Assembly: GCA_003255025.1 (NCBI GenBank)
Contig: QANY01007421.1
Span: forward strand, 620,001-684,000
Length of the DNA: 64,000 bases
Origin: Datisca glomerata
Taxonomy: Eukaryota > Streptophyta > Magnoliopsida > Cucurbitales > Datiscaceae
Direction: 5' to 3'
Each line of letters begins with the position of its first letter. Position 1 is the stretch's first letter. The notes below the pieces were generated by a model that did no database searches, was not told the DNA's origin, and worked only from the letters and a program-made list of their open reading frames with translations. The position numbers and the translations under genes were made by a program. This document shows positions 23,761-34,606 of the stretch, piece after piece.

Positions 23761-25277
23761 TATCCAGTTCTATTCTTGCTCTGGCTTTTCGAATTAAGTC
23801 GATTGACTTGTTCTGCCTAAATGGATAGACACTCATTTTAGTGAAGATTCTAGCTGGCTTCTATAACGTGGGGTTGCGTATTAGATTATATAATTGCACA
23901 TGCATATTGGTTTTTTGCATTTTCTTGATAATTTAGCATGTTCATGTGTTCAATACTTTGTACATTCATTTCAATGTGATGTTATATGTGTTGAAATTTA
24001 GTTTAGGTCACAGAAAAGAGAACTAGACTAGTCATGTCAATTTTGTCTCAATTACTATTGACCAGGTAATCTTTTAAGATTTATCTAACAAAAAGATATG
24101 AGCCTTTTTGCTCACGGTTTCTAATTTTCTGAAAAATAGTTTATAGTTAATCTTATTATATGTATCATGTTATACAACATCATTATGCATTTCAATTTTT
24201 TCCTGATCCATCTTAGAAATGCATTAGAGATTATATATAGATATTCTAGATTTGTAATTTTGGCATTCTAAACTGAGAGCAATGAAAATAATCATCAAAA
24301 TGAGGTTTTGACAATTGGATTATTGGTTTTGTAGCTCAAGTGCACTGCTTCACCATGTTCCATTTCTTCTCCTTCTTCTTTTACTCAAAGAAGTGATTAT
24401 TGGTTTTGAAATCTTCACTTTGTAGTTCGTATGAATAATCATTGGTTGATATTACTTAACCGGGAATGTTTTTACACATGACTCTGCTTTCATCTGTTGG
24501 GAAATGTGGATGGCTAGACAAGTGGCATTTATGTCTCTTCTCACTTACATATGTCAAAAATGTATAAAGCATTCACTCTTCCCCACCCCCAACACCCCAA
24601 AAAGAAAACGAAGGAAAAGAAGAAGATGAAACAAACTTGAAACATTAGGGAAATATATATTTGATAAAAAGGATAATAAAGAGTCATGTGTTTTGCAGGC
24701 AACAATAAGTCGGTTGTTGTATCGAGGGCAGTCACTGTTTTAGCTTAAAACTCATCTTCATGTAGTGTCCTCTCCTCTCCACTTGTTACTTTAATAGATA
24801 GCTACTTGTTGTTAATTGCTAGTTCTACCAGTACCATTTTAAGTGTCTAGGTTTAATCTACAGGATAATCTTTCTTTTTGCCCAATCTACTGGGTGATCG
24901 ATATTGAGAATTTTAAAAGATATGACACCCTAATTAGTGAGGAGTTCCATGATAATTATGTTGTGGAAACAACAATTTTCATGTCAATGGAATTGAACAC
25001 ATGAATTTCAAAACCTGCTTGAGCTAATAAAGATTATTTCCTATTTCTTGCATACGATTTCATGCCTTATATGTCCCATTTGCATCCTATTGGCTGTCTT
25101 TTATGTGAATATGATTGGATTTTTCTACGAGAGACTGCTTGGATTACCGTAACATAACTTCTCTAAATATTGGGTTTCTTCTGGTTGTTATTGTAGATTA
25201 TAAAAGATTAAAGAAAACATAATTCAGAAAATTTGCATTTTATACCGACTTTGAGATTGATGAACCACTCACTTGCA
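23760..25277. other. Intron-like non-coding DNA inside the CACTA-like element
   Basis: T-rich sequence with candidate splice acceptors (for example TTTTGCAG at about 24698) but no conserved coding block. The short open stretch after that acceptor reaches a stop in about 17 codons and is not recognisable. Confidence 0.4.
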
Positions 25278-25393
25278 GTATTTTAATCAATGAAAATGAA
25301 GAGTTCATAAAGTAGGGAAGCCAACCAGCTCTGGTGATTGAGTCAAAAGGTCATGCTCTCCATGCTTTTGTCAACCAAAAGCTTCAAGGTACT
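25278..25393 (+). pseudogene. Captured exon of a plant beta-galactosidase (GH35), broken
   Basis: After an acceptor ACTTGCAG the frame reads ILINENEEFIK, an in-frame TAG, then GSQPALVIESKGHALHAFVN and QKLQ, ending at a GT donor (CAAG/GTACTT). The ESKGHALHAFVN segment is characteristic of the C-terminal region of plant GH35 beta-galactosidases, apoplastic enzymes acting on cell-wall galactans. Both splice borders look intact, but a premature stop at codon 12 and the absence of other recognisable exons make it a fragment. Its place between CACTA-like ends suggests capture by the element. Assignment is from memory of the family. Confidence 0.65.
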
Positions 25394-25929
25394 TATCTGT
25401 TTTGTTGGTTAAGAAACCATAAGCTCAACAAGCTTCTTTGCAGCTCATGGCATTAGCATTATTTCCCATGTTTGTAATAGCAAAGCAATGATGAAAGTAT
25501 GAATAAAATAACCGTTGTTATGAAATTTAGGATTAGAGTATCTAAAGAACATTTTGATACTTTATTTTCTTACTGATTAAGGTGTTAGGTATTTTATGTA
25601 ATTTCCTATTGAATGAGAGTTTTTTATTAATATTAGAGTTATGATCTTTTAGTGCCTAAAAAATGGGCTTATGGTTAGTATTGAGTTTTCTTCTCCCTTT
25701 TTGAGCTCTTATTCACTCTCTGAATTCTCCTATCCCTCATTTTCTCCTTTTTTTTTTAATTCTCCCTATTTTCCATTTCTCTCCCATATTGCACTTCTTC
25801 TACATGTACTGCATCATGCAAGTTTTAGTTTGCTCACTCTCAGGAATATTAGTATGATAGTATGCTGGCTACATTTCTAGGGGATTCATTACTAGTAATT
25901 TCCTTTTCTAGTGATTGTGAGCATGTATA
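25394..25929. other. Non-coding DNA up to the copia insertion
   Basis: T-rich, with a short open stretch at 25671-25880 of low complexity (Ser/Phe-rich) that I do not regard as a gene. The last five bases, GTATA, are the left target site of the copia element. Confidence 0.4.
25925..25929. repeat. Left target-site duplication of the copia element (GTATA)
   Basis: GTATA before the left LTR corresponds to GTATG after the right LTR (36865-36869), one mismatch in five. Confidence 0.65.
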
Positions 25930-28171
25930 TGTTTTTCATCGAGGCATGTGAGCGGTGGAGGCGCGATGCCTTTTAGAAAATTAACCTTTTGATAAAAATT
26001 GAATCTTTTAATAAAACAAAACGTGCCCAACGCCATGATAACCAAATAAAAAAATTTATTGAAATTTTTTTTTTCATTCAGTCAGGATCCATTATATATT
26101 TATAAGTTAAATCTACAACATACAAGGTTGTGAATCATATACCCCTTGTAGTCTATATCAAGTGTCCTTGCAAAAATTGATTGATCCTCCGTTTTCACGA
26201 AATCGTTTCAACGATTAGTAAACTCCAGGATCCACATCAAAATCTTCCAAGTCAATCATCAACACACTAGAACGTGTGTGGGCATGTAGAATATTACTTG
26301 ACACTTTTTCTTTCTCGAGATGTTCTCAACACATGAGATCTAGAGATTTAAAGAGAAAAACTTTAGTGAGACGATTCTCTAAAATAACGTGATGATTATT
26401 CTTTTAGAGATTTGATTAATGTTTAATCACAGAAGAAAATATATCTGATACTAATCATGTTCTCAATTCAACTCTTGATTGACGAATGATGTTCTCATCA
26501 ACTGATTCTCTCCTCTTCTTTCAACTACTTAGACCATTAGAATAATATATGTATATATTCTAGATAATGATGTATCAAATTTTTAGGGATAAACTGAAAT
26601 AATATTTAATTATAAAATTACTAATTGCAGTGGGACTCACATTAATTGTGCACAACTGCAGTGCCATGTCGTGAGCTAGCACAGTGCCTCACGGCACCAC
26701 TGTAGTGCTATGTGGAACTATAGTCTTGCACACTCACTACTGTCGTGCCACGTGACACTCACTACTGTAGTGCTAATTTGTGATACCCTATCATAGATTG
26801 ACACGCGATAATTATTGTGAATTAAATATTTATTCTAATAAGATAATTATCTAGATATCAGTTATTTCAAAATTAACATATCTAATTATCTCTATCAACT
26901 AACTTATCTGCTATTTCACAAATAACAGATTTAGTTTATTTAAATTATTATCTAATTTCCTTAATTATATATTCTATCTCATTTATCAATATTTAGAAAA
27001 ATCGATATATATATATATATGATTTTCGAAAATTATATTTAAATCATTAAATAATTCAATTAATTAATTAATCACACATAATTATCTCATAATTATGTAT
27101 TTGCCCCAGAATAAAAATTCATTTTGCAAGTCGGTCCTTTTCTCATATCCTGAAAAACGCACACCCTAGACATCGTTGTATAGAGGTAAATTGGGGACAT
27201 GGACCTTTAATCTGAAGCTCCAATAAACTAGATTATTAATTAAACTCTTTAATTAAATAATCTTATTTATTAATTTCATTGTTACTCCACTATAAATATG
27301 GAATTGCACTCTTAGAAATTATAGAATGTATTTATAGAGTATTCTCATGTAGTCCACTGACATAATCATTTCATGTAGTTCTGTCTTCCAATTATTGGTT
27401 CATAAATTAGAAATGGTCAAAATAACCGTTTTACCCTTCTACTTACTTCTTGATCCTTAAGTACTATTAACCCACTAGTGAATGGCTAATTTATAATCTT
27501 ATTATAAATTTGAGCTCAATAACCATTTAGTTTTATAATTAACACTTAAGAGAACCAATATATAATCCGTTAGGAAAGCTTAGATTCTAAATCTTGTAAG
27601 ATCATGTCCCCAGCCATCTACATCACTGAATCACCAAAACAAAAGTCACTAGTCTAGTTAATAAACAGACTTTAACGAGTGGGTCAAAAGATTCAGTAGA
27701 CATGCATAGGAGTTCATGACTACACATCATTCAGATTGATTTACATATGATCATTAAATTTATGTGTATTAAATCTTTATGATAAACGACACGTTAATAA
27801 AGATATTAATTCACATCAGTCCAGTCATATATAATCTTATTATATAAAATACTTTCACTCAGATGTATATCTACATCAATGATTTGGATCTAGATCACAT
27901 GCATTCATAATGCTTAGTGAATCATACTAGCAATCATTCATTAAAGATTTCATACATTAATATGTTGCTGACAATTCTATTCATAATTTATGATTTTAAT
28001 CCTCTCGTACTAATACAAGATCATAGTCGCATTAATGAATATGACATTTTAAGATATTTATATAAATTATTCAATAATAATTTAAAAGAACAATTATAAG
28101 GAAAATGTAATTCTCTTTAAATTTCATATTAAAATGTCAATACACATGTTTTGGGGCCATAACCCCCAACA
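25930..28171 (-). repeat. 3' LTR of the copia element
   Basis: It matches 34607-36864 over its full length with substitutions and small indels. On the plus strand it runs from TGTTTTTCATC to CCCCCAACA. It contains an array of CACTACTGTAGTG-like palindromes (26640-26790) and an AT dinucleotide tract (27003-27021). The left 30 bp are diverged, and about 10 bp present in the right copy (CAGAATCATA) are missing. Confidence 0.85.
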
Positions 28172-28190
28172 ATCTCCCACTTGCCATAAA
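28172..28190 (-). promoter_or_regulatory. Polypurine tract of the copia element
   Basis: On the minus strand AAGTGGGAGATT lies directly against the 3' LTR start TGTTGGGGG. This is the usual second-strand priming site in plant copia elements. Confidence 0.75.
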
Positions 28191-28339
28191 GCAAATGTGG
28201 CATCTCTTTTAATCCCATGTTACGCACGTGACCCTCAAATGACTTCGCATGAAGTGTCTTTGTAAGAGGATTATCAGGTTTTGTTTTGAAGTTATCTTTA
28301 TAACAGTCACATCCTATCGATGCATGATCTCTCTTACAA

Positions 28340-28560
28340 GATAATATTTCCTCTATATGTGTTTGCCCCTTTTGTGACTCCTCGGTTCATTATAATTTGC
28401 TATCGTCCCACTGTCATCACAGTACATGATCAGTGGCTTGTCCATATCTGAAACTACTTCTAGATCAGAATCGAACTTTCTGAGCCATACCACCTCTTTC
28501 GCAGCTTCACATGCCGCTCTATATTCAGCTTCCAATGTGAAATCTGCAATGCTAGATTAT
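28340..28560 (-). pseudogene. RNase H of the copia element (broken)
   Basis: The minus frame at 28353-28535 reads MEAEYRAACEAAKEVVWLRK then YCDDSGTIANYNEP and RSHKRGKHI. These match the C-terminal part of copia RNase H (E-A-E-Y catalytic Glu, C-D-x-x-A/G helix, H at the end). Upstream, the N-terminal part is interrupted by stops and shifts. Confidence 0.8.
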
Positions 28561-28839
28561 TTAATACTTCTCCAGACTACTCCTCCACCACATAGGGTGA
28601 ATACTGATCCAAACATCGACTTTTGACTGTCTCTATCTGATTGAAAATAAGCATATAGTTTCTCGTTCTCCTAAGATACTTGAGAATGTGCTTTACTTCA
28701 ATCTAGTGGTCCAAACCTGGATTTGATTGATAACGGCTGACAACTCCCACTGCATAACATATGTCCAGTCTCGTACACAGCATGACATACATAAGACTTC
28801 CAACTGCTGAAGCATTGGGAACCTTTCTCATATCCTCTT

Positions 28840-29805
28840 CCTCCTAAGGTGTCTTAGGACATTGTTCCTTGGAAAGGACAGTTTCATGTCTGGTCGAATG
28901 TTGACCTTTCTTAGAATTCTCCATAAAGAATCTCTCCATCACCTTATCAATATAAGATGCCAGAGAAAGTGGCAAGAACTTGTTATTTCTATCCCTTAGG
29001 ATTTGGATGCCTAGAGCATAGCTCATTTTTTCTAAATCTTTCATTTGTAATTTCTCAGCTAACGACTTTTTTACCTTTGACAAAGTTTCTACATCATTCC
29101 CAATTAGTAGAATATCATTAAAATAAAGAACTAAGAAAACCATTATCTTATCTTTGGTGTATTTATAAACACATGCTTCATCAATATTTTGCTCAAAGCC
29201 ATAAGACTTTATAATTTCATTAAAGGTAAGATTTCAAGATCTAGATATTTGCTTTAGTCCATTAATGGATTTAAACAACTTGCATACTTTCTGATCTTGG
29301 CCATTTTGTATGAACCATTCTGGTTGCATCATATAGATGCTTTCTTTAAGAGAGTCATTCAGAAAAGTTGTCTTGACGTCCATTTGCCATATCTCATAGT
29401 CAAAACTAGGGCTAATGACAAAAGGATGCGAATGGATTTTAGCATGGCCACAGAGGAGAATGTCTCTTCATAATCGACTCCCTCCCTTTGTGTATAGCCC
29501 TTGGCTACTGACTGTACCTTGAAAGTCTCTACTTTCCCATCTGCACCTCTTTTCTTCATGAAGATCCATTTACATAAAATGGGCCTGACATCTTCAAGTT
29601 GATCTAAAAGTTCCCAGATGAAATTAGAATACATAGATTTCATTTCCTGGTTCATAGCATTTTGCCATTTTACCTTTTGAGGATCATCCATTGCTTCTTC
29701 ATAAGATAATGGATCGTCCTTATTAGTGTGTGACACTAGGACATGTGTCTCTAGTTCATAGTGAACTGGTTGTCTCACAACCCTCCCACTATGACGTTGC
29801 ACCGG
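28840..29805 (-). pseudogene. Reverse transcriptase of the copia element (broken)
   Basis: The minus frame at 29802-29359 reads DPLSYEEAMDDPQKVKWQNA, then KWIFMKKRGADGKVETFK, AKGYTQREGVDYEETFSSVA and ending near KWTSRQLF. The next block, 29143-28844, starts around the catalytic box and continues GIQILRDRNN. The YVDD box is changed to YFND (about 29120), replacing the first catalytic Asp with Asn, so the enzyme would be inactive. A frame break at about 29360 loses the VKTAFLNG-type segment order. Confidence 0.85.
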
Positions 29806-30269
29806 GGTTCCTTTGCAGGAACTGTGATTTATCTGGTTTGTCGTTTATCAGTAAAAATTGAAGGTTGTCTAATCTTATCATTTGCTAATTCCTCAAGAAC
29901 TACTTTGCTATGAGGTTTGTAGTTTTTCATATAGTCATGCTCAAGAAAGGTTGTATTTGTCAACACAAACACATTTTGATCATTGTGACTATAAAATTAC
30001 CCACCTCTAGTCTCTAGAGAATAGCCAACGAATATGCATACCTCTAACCTTGAGTCTAAATTTCCGGTCTTGGGTCTAAGAACTTGAGCTGGACACCCCC
30101 ATATATGAAAATGATGCAAACTAAGTTTGGAGTCATTTCATAACTCTAAAGGCGTTTTGCTTACGGACTTAGAAGGAATTACATTCAAAATGTAAGTTGT
30201 CGTGTGTATTGCATATCCCCAAAATGTAAGTGACAATAATGAGTAGCTTAACATCGACCTAACCATATC

Positions 30270-30870
30270 CAATAAGATTCAGTTTCTCCTCTCTGCAACA
30301 CCATTTTGCTGTGGTGTTTTAGGTGCTGTGAGTTGGGATAGGATTTCACACTCTAGCAAATAATCATTGAATTCTAAATTTAAGTATTCACCACCTCGAT
30401 TGGATCGAAGGATTTTCAATGCTTTACCTAATTGCTTTTCAACTTCAGTCTTGAAGTCTTTAGACTTTCTAAAAATTTCAGACTTTTGATGCATTAGGTA
30501 ACTATAACCATATCTTGAGTAGTCATCAATGAAAGTGATAAAATACTCATACCCACTTCTAGCTTATACATTGATCGGTCCACAGACATCACTATGTACT
30601 AACTCAAGTGATTCTTTGGCTCTTTGGCCCTTTCCTGTGAAAGGTCTCTTGGTCATTTTACCCTCTAGACATGATCGAAAAACAGGAAGAGTTTTAACTT
30701 TGAGCTCTCTCAAAGCACCATGCTTTGTTAACTTGTTTAACCTATCTAGATTAATTTATCTCAACCCAAGATTCCATAAATATGTGTTATCATAATGAGA
30801 AACTCTTTGTCATTTGTTATTTTTAAGTTTTGCCACTTTAAATAGTTCAGAATTATTTAATGTGCGTTAA
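30270..30870 (-). pseudogene. Integrase of the copia element (broken)
   Basis: Reading the minus strand through stops gives NKLTKHGALRELKVK, a SCLEGKMTKRPFTGKG segment, ELVHSDVCGPINV (first catalytic Asp), YFITFIDDYSRYGY, and in the open frame 30494-30279 KALKILRSNRGGEYLN and TPQQNGVAERRN (catalytic Glu). The second catalytic Asp, normally in R-S-D-R-G-G-E, is Asn here. Stops interrupt the core near 30570 and the segment before it. Confidence 0.85.
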
Positions 30871-31099
30871 ATCAATTTAAGCATATACAGTTTGTTTATA
30901 ACTTTTAGCATGACATATATCGAATCTATTCTTAGAAATAATAAACTCTTTATTAATGAAAAAACTTCGAATAACTATTCTTGTAAAATGAAAGAGAAAT
31001 CAATTTTTTTGAAAAATGAGGAATATAATAAACATCGTTCAAAACTAAGTAATTATATCCAAAAAATAAACGGAATGTTCCTAATGCTTTAGCTACACG

Positions 31100-31220
31100 G
31101 CGCACCAATGCCAACTCTCAAAATGACCTCGCCATCAGCCAGCTTCCTTGACGAATCAAGCATATGCAAAGAAGAACATATATGGTTAGTGGCTCCTTAA
31201 TCAAGTATCTAGGATGACAA
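31100..31220 (-). pseudogene. Protease remnant of the copia element
   Basis: On the minus strand ILDT is followed, after a frame break and a TGA, by GATNHICSSLHML. Together these are the copia protease active site (D-T/S-G-A-T/S-x-H-I/V-C). The break falls inside the active-site loop. Confidence 0.6.
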
Positions 31221-32118
31221 ATTATATTCCATTAAACAAGCTTCAAGTGCAATAAAATCATATTTACCTTTCTTTTTCAGCTCAGAGAGATACTTGTTAC
31301 AGTTTCTCTTCCAGTGATCTTCAACCCCACAGTGAAAACACTTTCTTTTGGGCTTGATGTCTTTCTTGTTCTTCTTGGCTTTCGGGGATGTCTTGGATAT
31401 CCTTACTCTTTTGTTCTTATTCTTGTCCACCATTGTTCTTCTTCCTTTTATTGTTCTCAACAATATTGGAAGAAGGCTTTTGCTCGACAACATTTTTCTC
31501 GCTCTTCTTGGTCATTGTAAGATTGAGTGACTCAAAAGTCTACAGTATATTCAACAATTAGGTCATGTTGAATTGCAACTTATTCATAACATAGTTGGTC
31601 GTGAACAAAGAAAAAGTTAGTGTGAGCAACTCTAGTATGATACTAACTTGAGTCTGTTCATCAATGGTCGCCTCATGTACTTCTAGCTTGTGCATAATGT
31701 TGATCATGTTCAAAACATGTTCTCGAACAGGAGTACCCTTCCTAATCTTAGTTGTAATTTAGCTCTTAGTGGCGTCATGACAACTTTGATCAGACTGCTG
31801 CCCAAACATTGCATGTAAAGATTCTATAATCTCATAGGAAGTCTCCATACATTCGTGCTTAGTTCTCAGAATATCATTCATGCTCACAAGCATGTAGCAC
31901 TTCACCTTGTTGTTTGATATGATCCAAGCATCATATTTGTTCCTAACATTCTTAAGGGCATTATCAGTGGGCTTCTCAGGACATTCCTCAGCAAAAATGA
32001 ACTTATGGTTCTCACAAATTAGCATTTAGTTCATATTTGATTTCTAACGTATGAAAGTATCACAATTCAATTTCTCAAGAGCGAGTAAATCCAAAACAGG
32101 GTTGCCTATCGTAAGCAT
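31209..32118 (-). pseudogene. gag of the copia element, UBN2 and CCHC knuckle (broken)
   Basis: A start codon at 32118 (minus) opens MLTIGNPVLDLLALEKLN, broken by two stops, then 32025-31759 reads EECPEKPTDNALKNVRNKYD, AWIISNNKVKCYML and SLHAMFGQQSDQ, typical of UBN2/gag. Further on, 31493-31209 has a basic linker and the knuckle CFHCGVEDHWKRNC (C-x2-C-x4-H-x4-C). The knuckle is intact, but the frame is shifted from the N-terminal part near 31560-31760. Confidence 0.85.
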
Positions 32119-34592
32119 AATATTGTTAACTGAACTTTAAAACATACATGAATCACTATAATTGATAAATATCTAGAATTCGAAAAGTAAATTTGATGCA
32201 TGAATGCAATCATAATAAACACCTAAATTTATCATTTACAAATCATGATAAAATAATCTAACGATTAATGTGTCACCTTAGGGTCGGTCAGATTAATCTC
32301 AGAATGTCTATGAGACATTCTCATCCTTATTAATTAAAATTTAAAATATCTCATATTTTCTCTTCTGACAATAACGTATCGCTTGTTCAGTCAAGTCACA
32401 ACTATCCACATAAAAGCTTAATTGTGACTTTGTGAGTGTAACTCATCATTTCAGTTTTCATGACTTCATTTAGAATATGCCATTTTAGGGTCGGTTAAAA
32501 CTAAACTACATCACTTCCTCCTATCTTCTTAAGAAGTCCAACCTTGGTATTGGTACAGCTCAAAATATTTCTTAGGGGGATGAAAACAAAGTCATCTCGA
32601 GACACTCACTGCACCTTACGGTGTTGTACTAATGATGGAGACCATAGGTTACATTGACATGTCAACCTTCTCTCACTCACTATTTTAGGATAATATATTT
32701 CTATTTTAACTATCAATTAATTTCTAGTTAAAATAATAACCCTATGAATATTTAATTATCAGTTAATCCAATCTCATTGGTCTAAGTTCATTTAACGTTC
32801 TGAAGCGCATAACTCATAATTAGGTGAACTTAGATTAAGTAATTAGTTATATTCATCAAACTTTAATAAAACTCTTTTACTAAAGCCGATTAACCTAAAG
32901 TTTACTATAGCCTTTAGTGTGGTGTGATTATCAAGTTTTAACTAGTTAAAACCTAACAGTTTACATGCAATTGATTTCATAAAACAATACATATAAACAT
33001 ATTAACACAATCCTAATAAATCATGTTTCTACAGATGAGATGCATGATTAAATAAAAATGTGTGAGACTTTCATGTATGACATGTGATCGACTAATGCAT
33101 GGACATGTTATCAAACATAACAATTAAATAAAATAATAATGGACCGAGTGACTATTGGGTATTTCTAAATTACAACCCTTAAAATAAAGAAATAAAATTA
33201 CAAAGTGGACTCCAAGAATACATGTTTCCCAAATATTGTCTTCTCCACCTGGCGTCATTCTTCAAAATCTTCAAACTTTGAACAAAACCTTTTTTAATTA
33301 GAAAACTATTTTTCTTAATTAAAACGGTTTCTATAATTATTTCTTTTTATATAGTTGACTTTGACTTAATCAAATAAAATATTTATTTAATTTGGTCAAA
33401 CTTGGGTCAAACCAATCAACTTATTAACTTTAATTTTCAAAAAATCAAAAATTAATAATTAATTTTAAAGTTACATTAATTTCAAAATTAAATGGATAAT
33501 TAAAAGAGTTTGAGTTTTAACGAAATACTTAGGTGATAGAGTTTGTTACATGGTTTGTTTGAAACTTCCCTAAAACATGACAACAAATGTCACCGACGAT
33601 AGAACTCTCCGATTACCTCCAATCATCACCGCTGCCTGTCTCACTGCCGGACAGCACTGTTCACCACTGATACATTACTTCCGTCACTGTTCACCTCCAC
33701 CGGAACAATAAATTTCAGTCATGAATAGTGTTATCACGGATGAACAGTATTTTCGCGTGAACAGTAAATTTTGTCGTTCATCTCGCGTGTTCTTCGTCTT
33801 CTCACGTCCAGAATAATTACAATAAAATTTAAAATAAAATTACAAAAATTTCTACATCTCAATTCGGCTTACACAAGATCTAAGAAAAATTAAAATAAAG
33901 CTTAACCAAATAATCAAATAAAATATTTATTTGATTTGGTCAAACTTGGGTCAAACCAATCAACTTATTAATTTTAATTTTCAAAAAATCAAAAATTAAT
34001 AATTAAATTTAAAGTTACATTAATTTCATAATTTAAATGGATAGTTAAAAGAGTTTGAGTTTTAACGAAATACTTAGGTGATAGAGTTTGTTACATGGTT
34101 TGTTTGAAACTTCCCTAAAACATGACAACAAATGTCACCGACGATAGAACTCTCCGATTACCTCCCATCATCATCGCTGCCAGTCTCACCGCCGGACAGC
34201 CACTGTTCACCACTGATACATTACTGCCATCACTGTTCACCTCCACCGGAACAATAAATTTTAGTCATGAATAGTGTTATCAGGATGAACAGTGTTTTTG
34301 CGTGAACAGTAAACTCTGTAGTTCGTCTCGTGTGTTCTTCGTCTTCTCGCGTCCAGAATAATTACAATAAAATTTAAAATAAAATTACAAAAATTTCTAT
34401 ATCTCAATTCGGCTTACACAAGATCTAGGAAAAATTAAAATAAAGCTTAAAAAAATAATCACCATACATTTAACGATCCATTATTTTTCATACATTCAAA
34501 AAACATAATCATCCATCATCGTACATATCTCATATTATATGAATAATGTAATAAAAGTCACACAACATTTAACATATAAATATATAAATACC
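32119..34592 (-). other. 5' leader of the copia element
   Basis: About 2.5 kb between the primer site and gag without a conserved ORF. It contains a tandem duplication of 544 bp, described separately. Confidence 0.7.
33371..34458. repeat. 544-bp tandem duplication in the copia leader
   Basis: 33371-33914 and 33915-34458 align over their full length, starting CAAATAAAATATTTATTT and ending TAAAGCTTAA..AAATAATCA. Differences are few (for example CAATCATCACCGCTGCC versus CATCATCATCGCTGCC), so the duplication is younger than, or comparable in age to, the element. Confidence 0.9.
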
Positions 34593-34604
34593 GCTCTAAT
34601 ACCA
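34593..34604 (-). promoter_or_regulatory. Primer-binding site of the copia element
   Basis: The minus strand reads TGGTATTAGAGC, one base off the common copia site TGGTATCAGAGC, complementary to the 3' end of initiator tRNA-Met. It lies two bases from the 5' LTR end. Confidence 0.85.
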
Positions 34605-34606
34605 CT

